Notes: a model not told the origin generated them from the letters alone. Positions 27,377 to 36,164 are shown, counted from the stretch's first letter. The stretch is DNA of 64,000 nt from Enterobacteriaceae bacterium UBA7338 (GCA_002480085.1 DKPJ01000014.1:124001-188000); one strand, 5' to 3'. Program-made: numbers and translations.

Positions 27377-27447
27377 GATCGTTCCAGCGTTTGCCATACC
27401 TAGGTCTGTGAATGCAATCCCTCCAATCTAACGGCTCCGTCAGGAAG

Positions 27448-27465
27448 TGTAAACGCACTTTTACA
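27448..27465. promoter_or_regulatory. TyrR box of aroG
   Basis: TGTAAA-N6-TTTACA is a perfect strong TyrR box, upstream of aroG, which TyrR represses with phenylalanine in E. coli. Confidence 0.9.
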
Positions 27466-27696
27466 CTCAATACGGAATATTCTTGAAAAGTGATAAAAAA
27501 GGCTGAGTCGCTAGCGAACGCTGGCAAGCTGGCTAAACTTTTTACCTGTAACCACTTTGTTTTTATTTTTTATCCAGATTCCATTCTGCCTTTTTGGTGA
27601 GATTTGGCATCTTTCACTACTGAGCGAATATTCCGTTTCGCATCTGCACTGTTGGATATCGCTATCCAATGTAATGACGAGAACAGGAGCACGATT

Positions 27697-28125
27697 ATGA
27701 AAATGAATAAACTGGCCACAATTTTACTGACGACTACTCTGACTCTTGCTAGCGGCGCAGCATTCGCAGCAGCAAACGGTGCAGCGAATGCCGCTGCAGA
27801 CGCTGGCGCGGTAGCACCGGGCGCGAAAGAGAACCTGCCGCCGAATAATGTTAGCAATGACAATATCAACACCGGCAACACCAACGCAGCAACCGGCTCT
27901 ACGGGCACTAACACCACGGGTTCTACTGGCACCTCCAGCGGCGGCATGCTGCACTCTAACGGTGGAGCTTCCACCAGCGCCGACGGTCAGCATATGGATA
28001 AAGACGACATCCATAAAAACAGCATGTGTAAAGACGGTCGTTGCCCGGACGTGAATAAAAAAGTGGAAACCGGTGACGGTATGAATAACGATGTTGATAC
28101 CAAAACCGACGGTACTTCCCAGTAA
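27697..28125 (+). CDS. ybgS: YbgS-like secreted/periplasmic protein
   Basis: Function unknown. A signal peptide (MKMNKLATILLTTTLTLASGAAFA) precedes a low-complexity mature part. The C-terminal CKDGRCPDVNKKVETGDG segment is the conserved core shared with E. coli YbgS. The protein is 142 residues against about 126; the difference is a Thr/Gly/Ser-rich stretch around residues 55-85. ATG 27697 follows ACAGGAG. A terminator follows. Confidence 0.85.
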   Translation: MKMNKLATILLTTTLTLASGAAFAAANGAANAAADAGAVAPGAKENLPPNNVSNDNINTGNTNAATGSTGTNTTGSTGTSSGGMLHSNGGASTSADGQHMDKDDIHKNSMCKDGRCPDVNKKVETGDGMNNDVDTKTDGTSQ

Positions 28126-28145
28126 TATCGTTGATGCGTAACATG

Positions 28146-28174
28146 AGGAGAGCTAAGGCTCTCCTTATTTTTTT
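28146..28174 (+). terminator. ybgS terminator
   Basis: AGGAGAGC (28146-28153), loop TAAG, GCTCTCCT (28158-28165), then TATTTTTTT: a textbook Rho-independent terminator. Confidence 0.92.
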
Positions 28175-28240
28175 GTGCCGAAGAAATAAAAATCTGCAAT
28201 GATGTAAGTCGCTGAGAATACATTAAATGGAATGACACTC

Positions 28241-29185
28241 ATGGCGCATCACCATTCACACGCTCCTTCCCCTGAACACCATGACGACAACGCCCGTCGA
28301 TTGCTATTGGCCTTTAGCGTTACCGCCCTGTTTATGGTGGTCGAAGTTATTGGTGGCCTGCTCTCCGGCTCGCTGGCCCTGCTGGCCGATGCCGGTCACA
28401 TGCTCACCGATGCCGCCGCTCTGCTCTTCGCCCTGCTGGCCGTGCGCTTTGCTCGTCGGCCACCGAGCGGGCAGCGCACCTTTGGCTGGCTCCGGCTTAC
28501 CACCCTGGCGGCGTTTGTGAACGCCCTCGCGCTGGTGGTTATTACCTTTATGATTGTCTGGGAAGCCGTTGTGCGCTTCTATCATCCCCAGCCGGTGGCG
28601 GGCTTTGCCATGCTGGGCATCGCCGTCGCGGGCCTGGTGGCTAATCTGGTTTCATTCTGGATCCTGCATCGCGGCAGTGAAGAGAAGAACCTGAACGTAC
28701 GGGCGGCGGCGCTGCACGTGTTGGGCGATCTGCTCGGTTCCGTAGGGGCTATTGTTGCGGCGCTGGTGATCCTCTGGACCGGCTGGACACCGGTCGATCC
28801 GATACTCTCGGTGCTGGTCTCCTGTCTGGTGCTGCGCAGCGCCTGGAAGCTGCTTAAGGAGAGCGTAAACGAACTGCTGGAGGGTGCACCCGTATCGCTG
28901 GATATCGCCGCGCTGCGTCGCCATCTACGCCGCGACGTCCCGGAAGTGCGCGACGTGCACCATGTGCACGTCTGGACGGTGGGAGAGAAATCGGTGATGA
29001 CCCTGCACGTGCAGGTTATCCCTCCGCACGATCATGATGCGCTGCTGGAGCGTATCCAGCACTTTCTGGTTCATCACTATCAAATTTCACACGTAACGAT
29101 TCAGATGGAGTACCGCCCGTGCAGCGGGCCGGAGTGCAATCTCAATACTCTGCCCTCCGGCCACGCTCACCATCATCACCATTAG
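28241..29185 (+). CDS. zitB: Zinc transporter, cation diffusion facilitator family
   Basis: Inner-membrane Zn2+/H+ antiporter that exports zinc. His-rich ends (MAHHHSHAPSPEHH and GHAHHHHH) flank six hydrophobic helices. The metal-site motifs LADAGHMLTDAAAL and HVLGDLLGSVGA carry the HxxxD pairs. I chose ATG 28241, matching the E. coli N-terminus and giving 314 residues; 28232 is an alternative. The stop overlaps the convergent pnuC by 4 bases. Confidence 0.95.
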   Translation: MAHHHSHAPSPEHHDDNARRLLLAFSVTALFMVVEVIGGLLSGSLALLADAGHMLTDAAALLFALLAVRFARRPPSGQRTFGWLRLTTLAAFVNALALVVITFMIVWEAVVRFYHPQPVAGFAMLGIAVAGLVANLVSFWILHRGSEEKNLNVRAAALHVLGDLLGSVGAIVAALVILWTGWTPVDPILSVLVSCLVLRSAWKLLKESVNELLEGAPVSLDIAALRRHLRRDVPEVRDVHHVHVWTVGEKSVMTLHVQVIPPHDHDALLERIQHFLVHHYQISHVTIQMEYRPCSGPECNLNTLPSGHAHHHHH

Positions 29186-29901
29186 CCTGCCAGCGCGCGT
29201 GAGCCTCGTTCCCGCGCGCTGTTGATCCACATCCGGCTACCGTTCAGCGCAATGAAGGTGAGGATCAGGTACTCCAGCGACATGGCGTAGACGCCCTGCA
29301 GGGCAAAGATCACCACGCTAATCACGTTAACGATCACCCACAGCAGCCAGTTTTCAACGTATTTGCGGGTCATCAGCACCATCGCCACGATCGACAGTAC
29401 CATCAGGCAGGAGTCCCAGAACGGGAAGGCATCGGGCTGCAGCTCCGGCATCGCCACGCTTAAACCCAGCGCCTGCATAATGGAGACCGCAATACGGGTC
29501 AGGAAGGTGAACACCGGATCGATAAACAGGGTCATCAGGCCAATGGCCAGGGCGCAGATAACCAGCCAGGCTATCGCCTTACCGCGCGGCAGCCAGCGGA
29601 TTTGCAGCGCGGCCTCGTTCTGCGTCGTTTGCCGCGACCAGGCATACCAGCCATAGATGTTAGCCGCGAAGAAGAAGAGCTGCAGCAGCAGGCTGGCGTA
29701 GAGCTGGATCTGGAAAAAGATCACCGCAAACAGCGTCACGTTGATTAAGCCGAAAGCGTAGTTACTGATCTTCTCCAGGCTGGCGAGCCAGATGCATAGC
29801 AGCCCCGCAAGGGTGCCTACCGCTTCGATCCACGAGAGATCGTAGCCGCCAGCCCCGAGCGGAATGTGAACCAGGATATTCTGCGTACTAAAAAAATCCA
29901 T
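29182..29901 (-). CDS. pnuC: Nicotinamide riboside transporter
   Basis: Inner-membrane facilitator for nicotinamide riboside, with 7 or so hydrophobic helices in 239 residues. The W-x-x-W-type substrate motif is seen in NIYGWYAWSR, and NWLLWVIVNVISV is a conserved helix. Start 29901 (MDFFSTQNILVHIPLG) matches E. coli. It lies 66 bases downstream of nadA and probably forms one NAD-metabolism operon with it. Confidence 0.96.
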   Translation of the reverse strand: MDFFSTQNILVHIPLGAGGYDLSWIEAVGTLAGLLCIWLASLEKISNYAFGLINVTLFAVIFFQIQLYASLLLQLFFFAANIYGWYAWSRQTTQNEAALQIRWLPRGKAIAWLVICALAIGLMTLFIDPVFTFLTRIAVSIMQALGLSVAMPELQPDAFPFWDSCLMVLSIVAMVLMTRKYVENWLLWVIVNVISVVIFALQGVYAMSLEYLILTFIALNGSRMWINSARERGSRALAG

Positions 29902-29967
29902 TTTTGCCCCGCGTATCAAAAAGTGAAATTGTCTTAACAATCATAGCCGTTATCGCACGGTACGTAA

Positions 29968-31008
29968 TTAACGCAGCGTTGCGGCAAAATCCAGCATCCG
30001 GTTCAGCGGCAGCAGCGCCCCTTCACGCAGTTTCGCATCGACATGGATCTCATGCATTGACCCACCCTTCTCCAGCCCCTCAGCGATAGCCTGAAGGCCG
30101 TTCATGGCCATCCACGGGCAGTGCGCGCAGCTGCGGCAGGTTGCTCCCTCTCCGGCGGTAGGCGCTTCCAGCAGCTCTTTCTCCGGCACCGCCTGCTGCA
30201 TCTTGTAAAAGATCCCGCGATCGGTGGCGACGATAAGCTGCGGGTGCGGCAGCGTTTTGGCCGCATTGATCAGCTGGCTGGTGGAGCCAACGGCGTCCGC
30301 CATCTCCACCACCGCCTGCGGTGACTCCGGGTGAACGAGAACGGCGGCGTTGGGATAGAGCGCTTTCATACGCACCAGCGCCTGGGTTTTAAACTCGTCA
30401 TGGACGATGCATGCCCCTTGCCAGCAGAGGATGTCTGCCCCGGTCTGCTTCTGTACGTAGCTGCCGAGATGACGATCCGGCGCCCAGATGATCTTCTCCC
30501 CGAGGCTATCCAGATGTTCAATCAGCTCAACGGCGATGCTGGAGGTGACCACCCAGTCCGCCCGGGCCTTAACGGCGGCGGAGGTGTTGGCGTAGACCAC
30601 GACGGTGCGATCCGGGTGCGCATCGCAAAATGCGCTGAACTCTTCAATTGGGCAGCCCAGATCGAGAGAGCACTCGGCATCGAGCGTCGGCATCAGAATG
30701 GTTTTTTCCGGACTGAGGATCTTCGCAGTCTCGCCCATAAAGCGCACTCCCGCGACCAGCAGCGTAGAAGCAGGATGCCTGGCACCGAAGCGTGCCATCT
30801 CCAGCGAATCGGAGATGCAGCCTCCGGTCTCCTCGGCAAGCTGCTGGATCTCCGGATCGGTATAGTAGTGGGCCACCATGACCGCATCGCGCTCTTTAAG
30901 CAGCCTTTTAATTTTTTCGCGATAAAACGCTTTTTCGTCGAGGCTCAGCGGGCGCGGCTTAGGCGGGAAGGGGTAGATCGCGGTTTCAGGATCGAACATT
31001 ACGCTCAT
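29968..31008 (-). CDS. nadA: Quinolinate synthase
   Basis: [4Fe-4S] enzyme that condenses iminoaspartate with dihydroxyacetone phosphate to quinolinate in de novo NAD synthesis. Cluster-ligand cysteines lie in ECSLDLGCP, CWQGAC and CRSCAHCP. Two adjacent start codons exist; 31008 (MSVMFDPETAIYPFP) matches E. coli, while 31011 adds one Met. A NadR-type box lies upstream. Confidence 0.97.
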   Translation of the reverse strand: MSVMFDPETAIYPFPPKPRPLSLDEKAFYREKIKRLLKERDAVMVAHYYTDPEIQQLAEETGGCISDSLEMARFGARHPASTLLVAGVRFMGETAKILSPEKTILMPTLDAECSLDLGCPIEEFSAFCDAHPDRTVVVYANTSAAVKARADWVVTSSIAVELIEHLDSLGEKIIWAPDRHLGSYVQKQTGADILCWQGACIVHDEFKTQALVRMKALYPNAAVLVHPESPQAVVEMADAVGSTSQLINAAKTLPHPQLIVATDRGIFYKMQQAVPEKELLEAPTAGEGATCRSCAHCPWMAMNGLQAIAEGLEKGGSMHEIHVDAKLREGALLPLNRMLDFAATLR

Positions 31009-31080
31009 CATGCTTTCTCGTTTTGCTGACTTAACAATAATGCCCGTACCTGCTATGTCTAATCAAGGATGAGGCATTTG

Positions 31081-31098
31081 TGTTTTATATACTAAACA
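31081..31098. promoter_or_regulatory. NadR box upstream of nadA
   Basis: TGTTTT-N6-TAAACA matches the NadR consensus TGTTTA-N6-TAAACA with one mismatch, 73 bases upstream of nadA. Confidence 0.7.
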
Positions 31099-31150
31099 AG
31101 ATAGCGGATCGCAGGGGAAAAGTCACAATAAATAGACGTGAGATCGCTAT

Positions 31151-31234
31151 GTGGGCGGCGCTTCGTTTGCCCGACCTACACAACTATGCAGACGATGATA
31201 AACCGTAGGCCGGGTAAGCGCAGCGCCACCCGGC
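31151..31234. repeat. REP pair (BIME-like)
   Basis: A degenerate unit at about 31151-31180 (GGGCGGCGCTTCGTTTGCCC) is followed by GCCGGGT...ACCCGGC (31209-31234), with the REP-type loop AAGCGCAGCGCC. Confidence 0.7.
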
Positions 31235-31251
31235 GTCGTATCGCAGATAGC

Positions 31252-31278
31252 AAAAAAGCGCCTTTAGGGCGCTTTTTT
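31252..31278 (-). terminator. Terminator of the Lys/Val tRNA operon
   Basis: AAAAAAGCGCC (31252-31262) and GGCGCTTTTTT (31268-31278) form a hairpin with A and T tracts, so it would work in both directions. It lies downstream of the last tRNA on the minus strand. Confidence 0.9.
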
Positions 31279-31380
31279 ACATTGGTGGGTCGTGCAGGAT
31301 GACTCGCTTCGCTCGCCCTTCGGGCCGTTGCTAAAGCAACGTTATCCTTCACGGTTAACATCTGTTTTTGATGTTGAATT

Positions 31381-31456
31381 TGGTGGGTCGTGCAGGATTC
31401 GAACCTGCGACCAATTGATTAAAAGTCAACTGCTCTACCAACTGAGCTAACGACCC
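31381..31456 (-). tRNA. tRNA-Lys(TTT)
   Basis: 76 bases including encoded CCA, with anticodon TTT in the loop CTTTTAA. Its sequence matches E. coli tRNA-Lys. Last tRNA of the cluster on the minus strand. Confidence 0.98.
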
Positions 31457-31479
31457 CTTTTGGGGAACTCTCTTCGAAG

Positions 31480-31555
31480 TGGTGGGTCGTGCAGGATTCG
31501 AACCTGCGACCAATTGATTAAAAGTCAACTGCTCTACCAACTGAGCTAACGACCC
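31480..31555 (-). tRNA. tRNA-Lys(TTT)
   Basis: Identical to the neighbouring Lys copies over all 76 bases, with encoded CCA. Confidence 0.98.
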
Positions 31556-31603
31556 ATTCGGGTGCTGACTTCGAAGATTATTTTACTCGGTACCACCAGA
31601 AAG

Positions 31604-31679
31604 TGGTGGGTCGTGCAGGATTCGAACCTGCGACCAATTGATTAAAAGTCAACTGCTCTACCAACTGAGCTAACGACCC
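31604..31679 (-). tRNA. tRNA-Lys(TTT)
   Basis: Identical 76-base copy with encoded CCA; only 3 bases separate it from tRNA-Val. Confidence 0.98.
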
Positions 31680-31682
31680 GAG

Positions 31683-31758
31683 TGGTGGGTGATGACGGGC
31701 TCGAACCGCCGACCCCCTCCGTGTAAAGGAGATGCTCTACCAACTGAGCTAATCACCC
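31683..31758 (-). tRNA. tRNA-Val(TAC)
   Basis: 76 bases with encoded CCA. The anticodon loop is TTTACAC, giving anticodon TAC. The anticodon stem TCTCC/GGAGG has a closing T-G pair, a small difference from E. coli tRNA-Val. Confidence 0.97.
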
Positions 31759-31782
31759 ACTCTGTAATACTTGAAGCAATAG

Positions 31783-31858
31783 TGGTGGGTCGTGCAGGAT
31801 TCGAACCTGCGACCAATTGATTAAAAGTCAACTGCTCTACCAACTGAGCTAACGACCC
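31783..31858 (-). tRNA. tRNA-Lys(TTT)
   Basis: First tRNA of the minus-strand cluster, identical to the other three Lys genes. Corresponds in position to E. coli lysT. Confidence 0.98.
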
Positions 31859-31920
31859 ACTATTTTACTGCTTTTTGCGCTGCTTCCAGGCTGTTTGATA
31901 TCCCGTGGCAACGGCGGCAT

Positions 31921-31948
31921 ATATTACTGATTTATGAAGATGGCGCAA
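31921..31948 (-). promoter_or_regulatory. Promoter of the tRNA operon
   Basis: On the minus strand TTGCGC (31948-31943), a 16-base spacer and TAATAT (31926-31921) are followed by a GC-rich stretch (GCCGCCG), the discriminator type expected of stringently controlled stable RNA promoters. It lies 60 bases before the first tRNA. Confidence 0.7.
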
Positions 31949-32034
31949 CTAAAATTTCGAGCGAGATCATTTAACTGCTTATGATTCACTCGACAAGACC
32001 AGAAATAGAGCGATATCTGGTCATGCCGCATGCA

Positions 32035-32826
32035 TTACATGGCACTGAGTTTTTTCTGCGCCTGTTTTGCGCCATCGGTGCCGGGATATTTGCTTACAAC
32101 CTGCTGATAGACCGCTTTGGCTTTGGCAGTATCCCCTTTCTCCTGCATGATCACCCCGACCTTGAACATCGCGTCCGGTGCCTTAGGTGATTTCGGATAG
32201 TTTTTGACGACCGAGGCAAAATAGAATGCCGCATCGTCTTTCTTACCCTTGTTGTAGTTCAACTGCCCCAGCCAGTAGTTCGCATTAGGAATGTAGGTGG
32301 AGTCCGGGTAATTTTTTACAAAGCTGCTAAACGCGGCGATAGCGTCATCCTGGCGGGATTTATCCTGCACCAGCGCGATAGCGGCGTTGTAGTCGGTATT
32401 GGCATCACCGCTCTGCACCGGCGTGCTGGTGGCTGCCGCCCCTGCTGCCGGCGCTGGTGTCGCGGTAGCCGCCCCGCCCTGCTCGCCTGCTGCGGGCTGC
32501 GCTGCTGCCGCACCGCCGCTGCCCAGGCTGTCAATCTGCAACAGGATCTGCTTCTGACGTTCTACAACTTGATTCAGCTGATACTGGCTCTCCTGAATCT
32601 GGCCGCGCAGAGAGTCGATATCGGATTGGTTGTCAGAGAGCTGCTGTTGAAGCTGGGTTAAAAGCTGGCTGTGAGCGTTGGAAATGCGCTCAAGTTGGGT
32701 GACCCGGTCTTCAACCGAGCCTGAGCCGACACTACTGATTGGCGCTTGCGCAAAAGCGGCCCAGGGGGCCGCTATGCCAACCAGTAACGACAGACTCAAC
32801 AGATGATGTCTGAAGTTACTGCTCAT
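32035..32826 (-). CDS. cpoB: CpoB (YbgF), cell division coordinator
   Basis: Periplasmic protein that links Tol-Pal outer-membrane constriction with PBP1B during division. Signal peptide ends at AAFA before QAPISSVGSG. An N-terminal coiled coil (about residues 36-95, VEDRVTQLERISNAHSQLL onward) is followed by a Pro/Ala/Thr linker and three TPR repeats such as YWLGQLNYNKGKKDDA. Length 263 equals E. coli. Last gene of the tol-pal operon, 9 bases after pal. Confidence 0.96.
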   Translation of the reverse strand: MSSNFRHHLLSLSLLVGIAAPWAAFAQAPISSVGSGSVEDRVTQLERISNAHSQLLTQLQQQLSDNQSDIDSLRGQIQESQYQLNQVVERQKQILLQIDSLGSGGAAAAQPAAGEQGGAATATPAPAAGAAATSTPVQSGDANTDYNAAIALVQDKSRQDDAIAAFSSFVKNYPDSTYIPNANYWLGQLNYNKGKKDDAAFYFASVVKNYPKSPKAPDAMFKVGVIMQEKGDTAKAKAVYQQVVSKYPGTDGAKQAQKKLSAM

Positions 32827-32835
32827 GCAATTCTC

Positions 32836-33357
32836 TTAGTAAACCAGTACGGCGCGACGGTTTTTAGCGTAAGCTGATTCGTCGTGACCCAGTACTGCAG
32901 GTTTCTCTTTACCGTAAGAAACGATGGAGATCTGGTCAGCAGAAACGCCTTTACCCTGCAGGTACATTTTAACGGCGTTGGCACGACGTTCACCCAGGGA
33001 GATATTGTACTCAGGAGTACCACGTTCGTCAGCGTGACCTTCTACGGTGACTTTGTAGGACGGGTTGCTACGCAGGAAGTTAGCGTGCGCATCCAGCATC
33101 GCAGCGAAGTCAGAACGGATATCGTACTTGTCCAGATCGAAGTAAACGATGTTGTTCTGCTGCAGCTGCTGCATCTGCAGACGTGCCTGCTCTTCGGAAG
33201 AGGCGTTGCCGCTGCCGTTTGCGTCCATACCAGTGCCGGCACCCAGCATGCCTTCGCCGCTCTGGTCGTTGCTTGCGTTCTTGTTAGAAGAACACGCTGC
33301 GATTGCCATAACAGGCAGAGCCAGCATCAGCCCTTTCAGCACTTTGTTCAGTTGCAT
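32836..33357 (-). CDS. pal: Peptidoglycan-associated lipoprotein
   Basis: Outer-membrane lipoprotein that anchors the membrane to peptidoglycan. The lipobox IAAC places the lipidated Cys at residue 21. The OmpA-like domain shows the diaminopimelate-binding segment VEGHADERGTPEYNISLGERRA. Start 33357 (MQLNKVLKGLM) gives 173 residues as in E. coli. Confidence 0.98.
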   Translation of the reverse strand: MQLNKVLKGLMLALPVMAIAACSSNKNASNDQSGEGMLGAGTGMDANGSGNASSEEQARLQMQQLQQNNIVYFDLDKYDIRSDFAAMLDAHANFLRSNPSYKVTVEGHADERGTPEYNISLGERRANAVKMYLQGKGVSADQISIVSYGKEKPAVLGHDESAYAKNRRAVLVY

Positions 33358-33391
33358 TTCTTTGATTCCTTTAGTAATCACTTAATTATTA

Positions 33392-34684
33392 TTACAGATA
33401 CGGAGACCAGGCAGGGAATTTAACCTGTCCATCAGTCGCCGGAAGACGCGCTTTGAAACGCCCATCTGTAGAAACCAGATTCAGCACGGATCCCATCCCC
33501 TGAGAAGAGCTGTAGATTACCATAGTGCCGTTAGGTGCCAGACTTGGCGTTTCATCCAGGAACGTTGACGACAAGACTTGTACGCCACCCGCTGCCAGAT
33601 CTTGTTTGGCAATGTGCTGCTGCCCACCGTTGGAGCTGACCATTACCATAAATTTGCCGTCGCTGCTGACGTCAGCATCCTGGTTCTGCGAACCTTCCCA
33701 GGAGATACGCTGCGGAGCACCGCCGTTAACATTCACTTTATACACCTGCGGACGGCCGGCCTGGTCAGAGGTAAAGGCCAGGTTCTGGCTGTCCGGGAAC
33801 CAGGTCGGCTCGGTGTTGTTGCTGCGACCATCGGTGACCTGGCGGATCTGGCCAGAGCCGATATCCATCACGTAGAGGTTCAGGCTACCGGTTTTCGACA
33901 GGGCAAACGCCAGTTTGGTACCATCCGGGGAGAATGCCGGTGCACCGTTGTGACGCGGGAACGAAGCAACCTGACGTACGGCACGGTTAGCCAGCGTCTG
34001 GATCACCAGCGCAGAACGACCGCTCTCAAAGGTCACATAGGCCAGCTTGCTGCCATCCGGAGACCATGCCGGTGACATCAGCGGCTGCGGTGAACGGTGT
34101 ACAACGAACTGGTTGTAGCCATCGTAGTCAGAGACGCGCAGCTCGTACGGGAACTGGCCACCGTTGGTCTGAACAACGTAAGCGATACGGGTACGGAAGG
34201 CACCTTTAATACCGGTCAGCTTCTCAAAAACTTCATCGCTTGCAGTATGGCCCGCATAGCGCAGCCACTGCTTGTTAACTTTATAGGAGTTCTGAGCCAG
34301 CACGGTGCCTGGCGCACCGCCGGTATCCACCAGCTGGTAGGCCACGTTGTAGCTACCGTCCGGGTTAGGCGTTACCTGACCCACGACCACGGCATCGATA
34401 CCCAGCGCAGACCAGGCCGCAGGCTGAACTTCCTGGGCACTGCCCGGCTGCTGCGGCAGACGAGAGCGATCCAGCGGATTAAACTTGCCGCTGTTGCGTA
34501 AGTCGGCACCCACGATGCCGCCAATATCTTCAGGCGCAGCGCCAGGGCCTGCCCACTGGAAAGGAACCACGCCAATCGGGCGCGCTGAGTCCACGCCCTG
34601 GGTAATCTCAATGCGCACTTCCGCGTGCAGCACTGCCGCCCACAGCACCAAAAAACCAAACACTACACGTAATGCCTGCTTCAT
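33392..34684 (-). CDS. tolB: TolB, periplasmic beta-propeller of the Tol-Pal system
   Basis: Periplasmic protein that binds Pal and colicins. Signal peptide MKQALRVVFGFLVLWAAVLHA is followed by the mature EVRIEITQGVDSARPIGVVPF, the TolA-box region. A C-terminal six-bladed propeller has repeats such as SPAWSPDGSKLAYVTF and APAFSPDGTKLAFAL. Length 430 equals E. coli. Confidence 0.98.
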   Translation of the reverse strand: MKQALRVVFGFLVLWAAVLHAEVRIEITQGVDSARPIGVVPFQWAGPGAAPEDIGGIVGADLRNSGKFNPLDRSRLPQQPGSAQEVQPAAWSALGIDAVVVGQVTPNPDGSYNVAYQLVDTGGAPGTVLAQNSYKVNKQWLRYAGHTASDEVFEKLTGIKGAFRTRIAYVVQTNGGQFPYELRVSDYDGYNQFVVHRSPQPLMSPAWSPDGSKLAYVTFESGRSALVIQTLANRAVRQVASFPRHNGAPAFSPDGTKLAFALSKTGSLNLYVMDIGSGQIRQVTDGRSNNTEPTWFPDSQNLAFTSDQAGRPQVYKVNVNGGAPQRISWEGSQNQDADVSSDGKFMVMVSSNGGQQHIAKQDLAAGGVQVLSSTFLDETPSLAPNGTMVIYSSSQGMGSVLNLVSTDGRFKARLPATDGQVKFPAWSPYL

Positions 34685-34814
34685 CTCATCTCCCTTATCC
34701 GGGCGATAAACCCGCGATAATTTAGCAGAATGTTAACAAACTAAATATCCAAAATGACCACAGCCCAGTGGAAACAGTAGTACCCTTTCCACCTTTACGT
34801 GGGGAAAGTGTAAC

Positions 34815-36164
34815 CTAAGGTTTAAAGTCCAGTGGAGCATTTTTAAACACTTCGTAAACGGCCTGGCTCGGCGGTTTCGGGATCTTCGCCTGACGTGCTG
34901 CGGCTAATGCAGCCTGACAGAGCGCAGGATCGCCACCTTCGGACTGAATATCCAGCAGCAAACCGTCCGGGGCCAGTTTTATGCGCAGCGTACAGGTCTT
35001 ACCCGTGTACGAAGAAGCGTCATAAAACTTAGTCTCGATCGCTGCTTTGATCATCCCGGCGTAGTTGCTGATATCCGCCCCCGACGCGCCATTGTTTTTA
35101 GTACTACCACTTCCGGCCGGCGCTGCGTTATTTCCTTTCGCGCCGCCGCCGGTTTTCGGCGCATTCTTACCTGAACTCAGGTCACCGAAAAGGTCGTCAA
35201 CGTCTGATGCAGCCGCTTTTTCTGCTGCTGCGGCTTTTTTCGCCGCAGCGGCTTTGGCTGCCGCAGCTTTATCCGCGGCCGCTTTTTCAGCGGCGGCTTT
35301 CTTCTCAGCGGCCGCTTTTTCTGCCGCCGCGGCTTTCGCAGCAGCAGCCTTCTCGGCGGCAGCAGCGGCTTTCTCTTCAGCCGCCTTTTCAGCAGCGGCT
35401 TTCTTCTCGGCAGCCGCTTTTTCTGCCGCCGCAGCTTTCGCAGCGGCAGCCTTCTCGGCGGCGGCCGCTTTTTCAGCAGCGGCTTTCTCTGCTGCCTGCT
35501 TAGCCGCATCGGCCTGGGCTTTCTTCTCGGCATCCTGCTGAGCTTTCTTCGCCGCTTCCGCTTCTGCTTTCTTCTGCGCGTCCGCCGCGGCTTTCTTCGC
35601 CGCGTCGGCCGCGACTTTGGCCTCGGCTACGGCTTTGGCTTTCGCATCCGCTGCGGCTTTTTGTGCCGCCTCTTCCGCTGCCTTCGCCTGGGCATCGGCC
35701 TGCGCTTTCGCATCCGCCGCCGCCTTCGCCGCCGCTTCTTCAGCCTGCTTCTGTTTCTCCTGCGCCTGCTTTGCTGCCTCTTCTGCCTGCTTCTGCTGCT
35801 GGGCCTGCTCGCGGGCCTGCTCCTGCGCCTGCAAACGCTCTTTCTCCAGCTGCTTCAGACGCTCCTGCTCGGCGGCCTGCTTTTCACGCAGCTCTTCCGC
35901 CTGCTGTTGCGCCTGTTTTTCGCGCTGCTCTTCTGCACGCTTCGCACTCGCCTGCTGCTGTTGCTGGCGATTGTACTGCTGCACGACCGCGCCGGGATCG
36001 ACCATGACGGCGTCAATGGCCGAGCCACCGCCGCCGCCTGCAGAGGCATCTATATGCTCATCAAACGAGCTCCAGATCAGCGCTGCAAACAGAATGACGT
36101 GCAGCACTGCTGAAATAATGATTGCCCGTTTAAGCTTGTCGTTTTGTTCGGTTGCCTTTGACAC
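34815..36164 (-). CDS. tolA: TolA, trans-envelope spanner of the Tol-Pal system
   Basis: Inner-membrane protein that bridges TolQR to TolB-Pal and is exploited by colicins and filamentous phage. One N-terminal helix (AIIISAVLHVILFAALIW, about 14-31) is followed by a very long Ala/Lys/Glu helical domain II and the globular C-terminal domain III starting near ISNYAGMIKAAIETKFY. Length is 449 against 421 in E. coli. The extra length lies in domain II, where a 102-base unit occurs twice. Confidence 0.96.
   Translation of the reverse strand: MSKATEQNDKLKRAIIISAVLHVILFAALIWSSFDEHIDASAGGGGGSAIDAVMVDPGAVVQQYNRQQQQQASAKRAEEQREKQAQQQAEELREKQAAEQERLKQLEKERLQAQEQAREQAQQQKQAEEAAKQAQEKQKQAEEAAAKAAADAKAQADAQAKAAEEAAQKAAADAKAKAVAEAKVAADAAKKAAADAQKKAEAEAAKKAQQDAEKKAQADAAKQAAEKAAAEKAAAAEKAAAAKAAAAEKAAAEKKAAAEKAAEEKAAAAAEKAAAAKAAAAEKAAAEKKAAAEKAAADKAAAAKAAAAKKAAAAEKAAASDVDDLFGDLSSGKNAPKTGGGAKGNNAAPAGSGSTKNNGASGADISNYAGMIKAAIETKFYDASSYTGKTCTLRIKLAPDGLLLDIQSEGGDPALCQAALAAARQAKIPKPPSQAVYEVFKNAPLDFKP
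35281..35474 (-). repeat. 102-base near-tandem duplication inside tolA
   Basis: Segments starting at 35281 and 35383 are near-identical and encode the Ala/Lys/Glu pattern AAAAKAAAAEKAAAEKKAAA twice, in frame, 34 residues apart. It lengthens the TolA periplasmic helix. Confidence 0.75.

Larger units (their letters stand above)
31012..31380. other. nadA upstream / tRNA downstream interval
   Basis: 369 bases without a gene. It holds the NadR box, a REP pair and the tRNA operon terminator. Just left of the first tRNA, the bases near 31280-31350 repeat part of a tRNA-Lys 3' end (GGTGGGTCGTGCAGGAT), a short tRNA remnant. Confidence 0.65.

Noticed and set aside
31381..31858. Regular 76-base repeats that could look like a CRISPR array
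   Set aside because: They fold as tRNAs with encoded CCA and readable anticodons.
31981..32190. Small plus-strand open frame in front of cpoB
   Set aside because: It runs antisense into the cpoB 3' end, has no family resemblance and no ribosome site.
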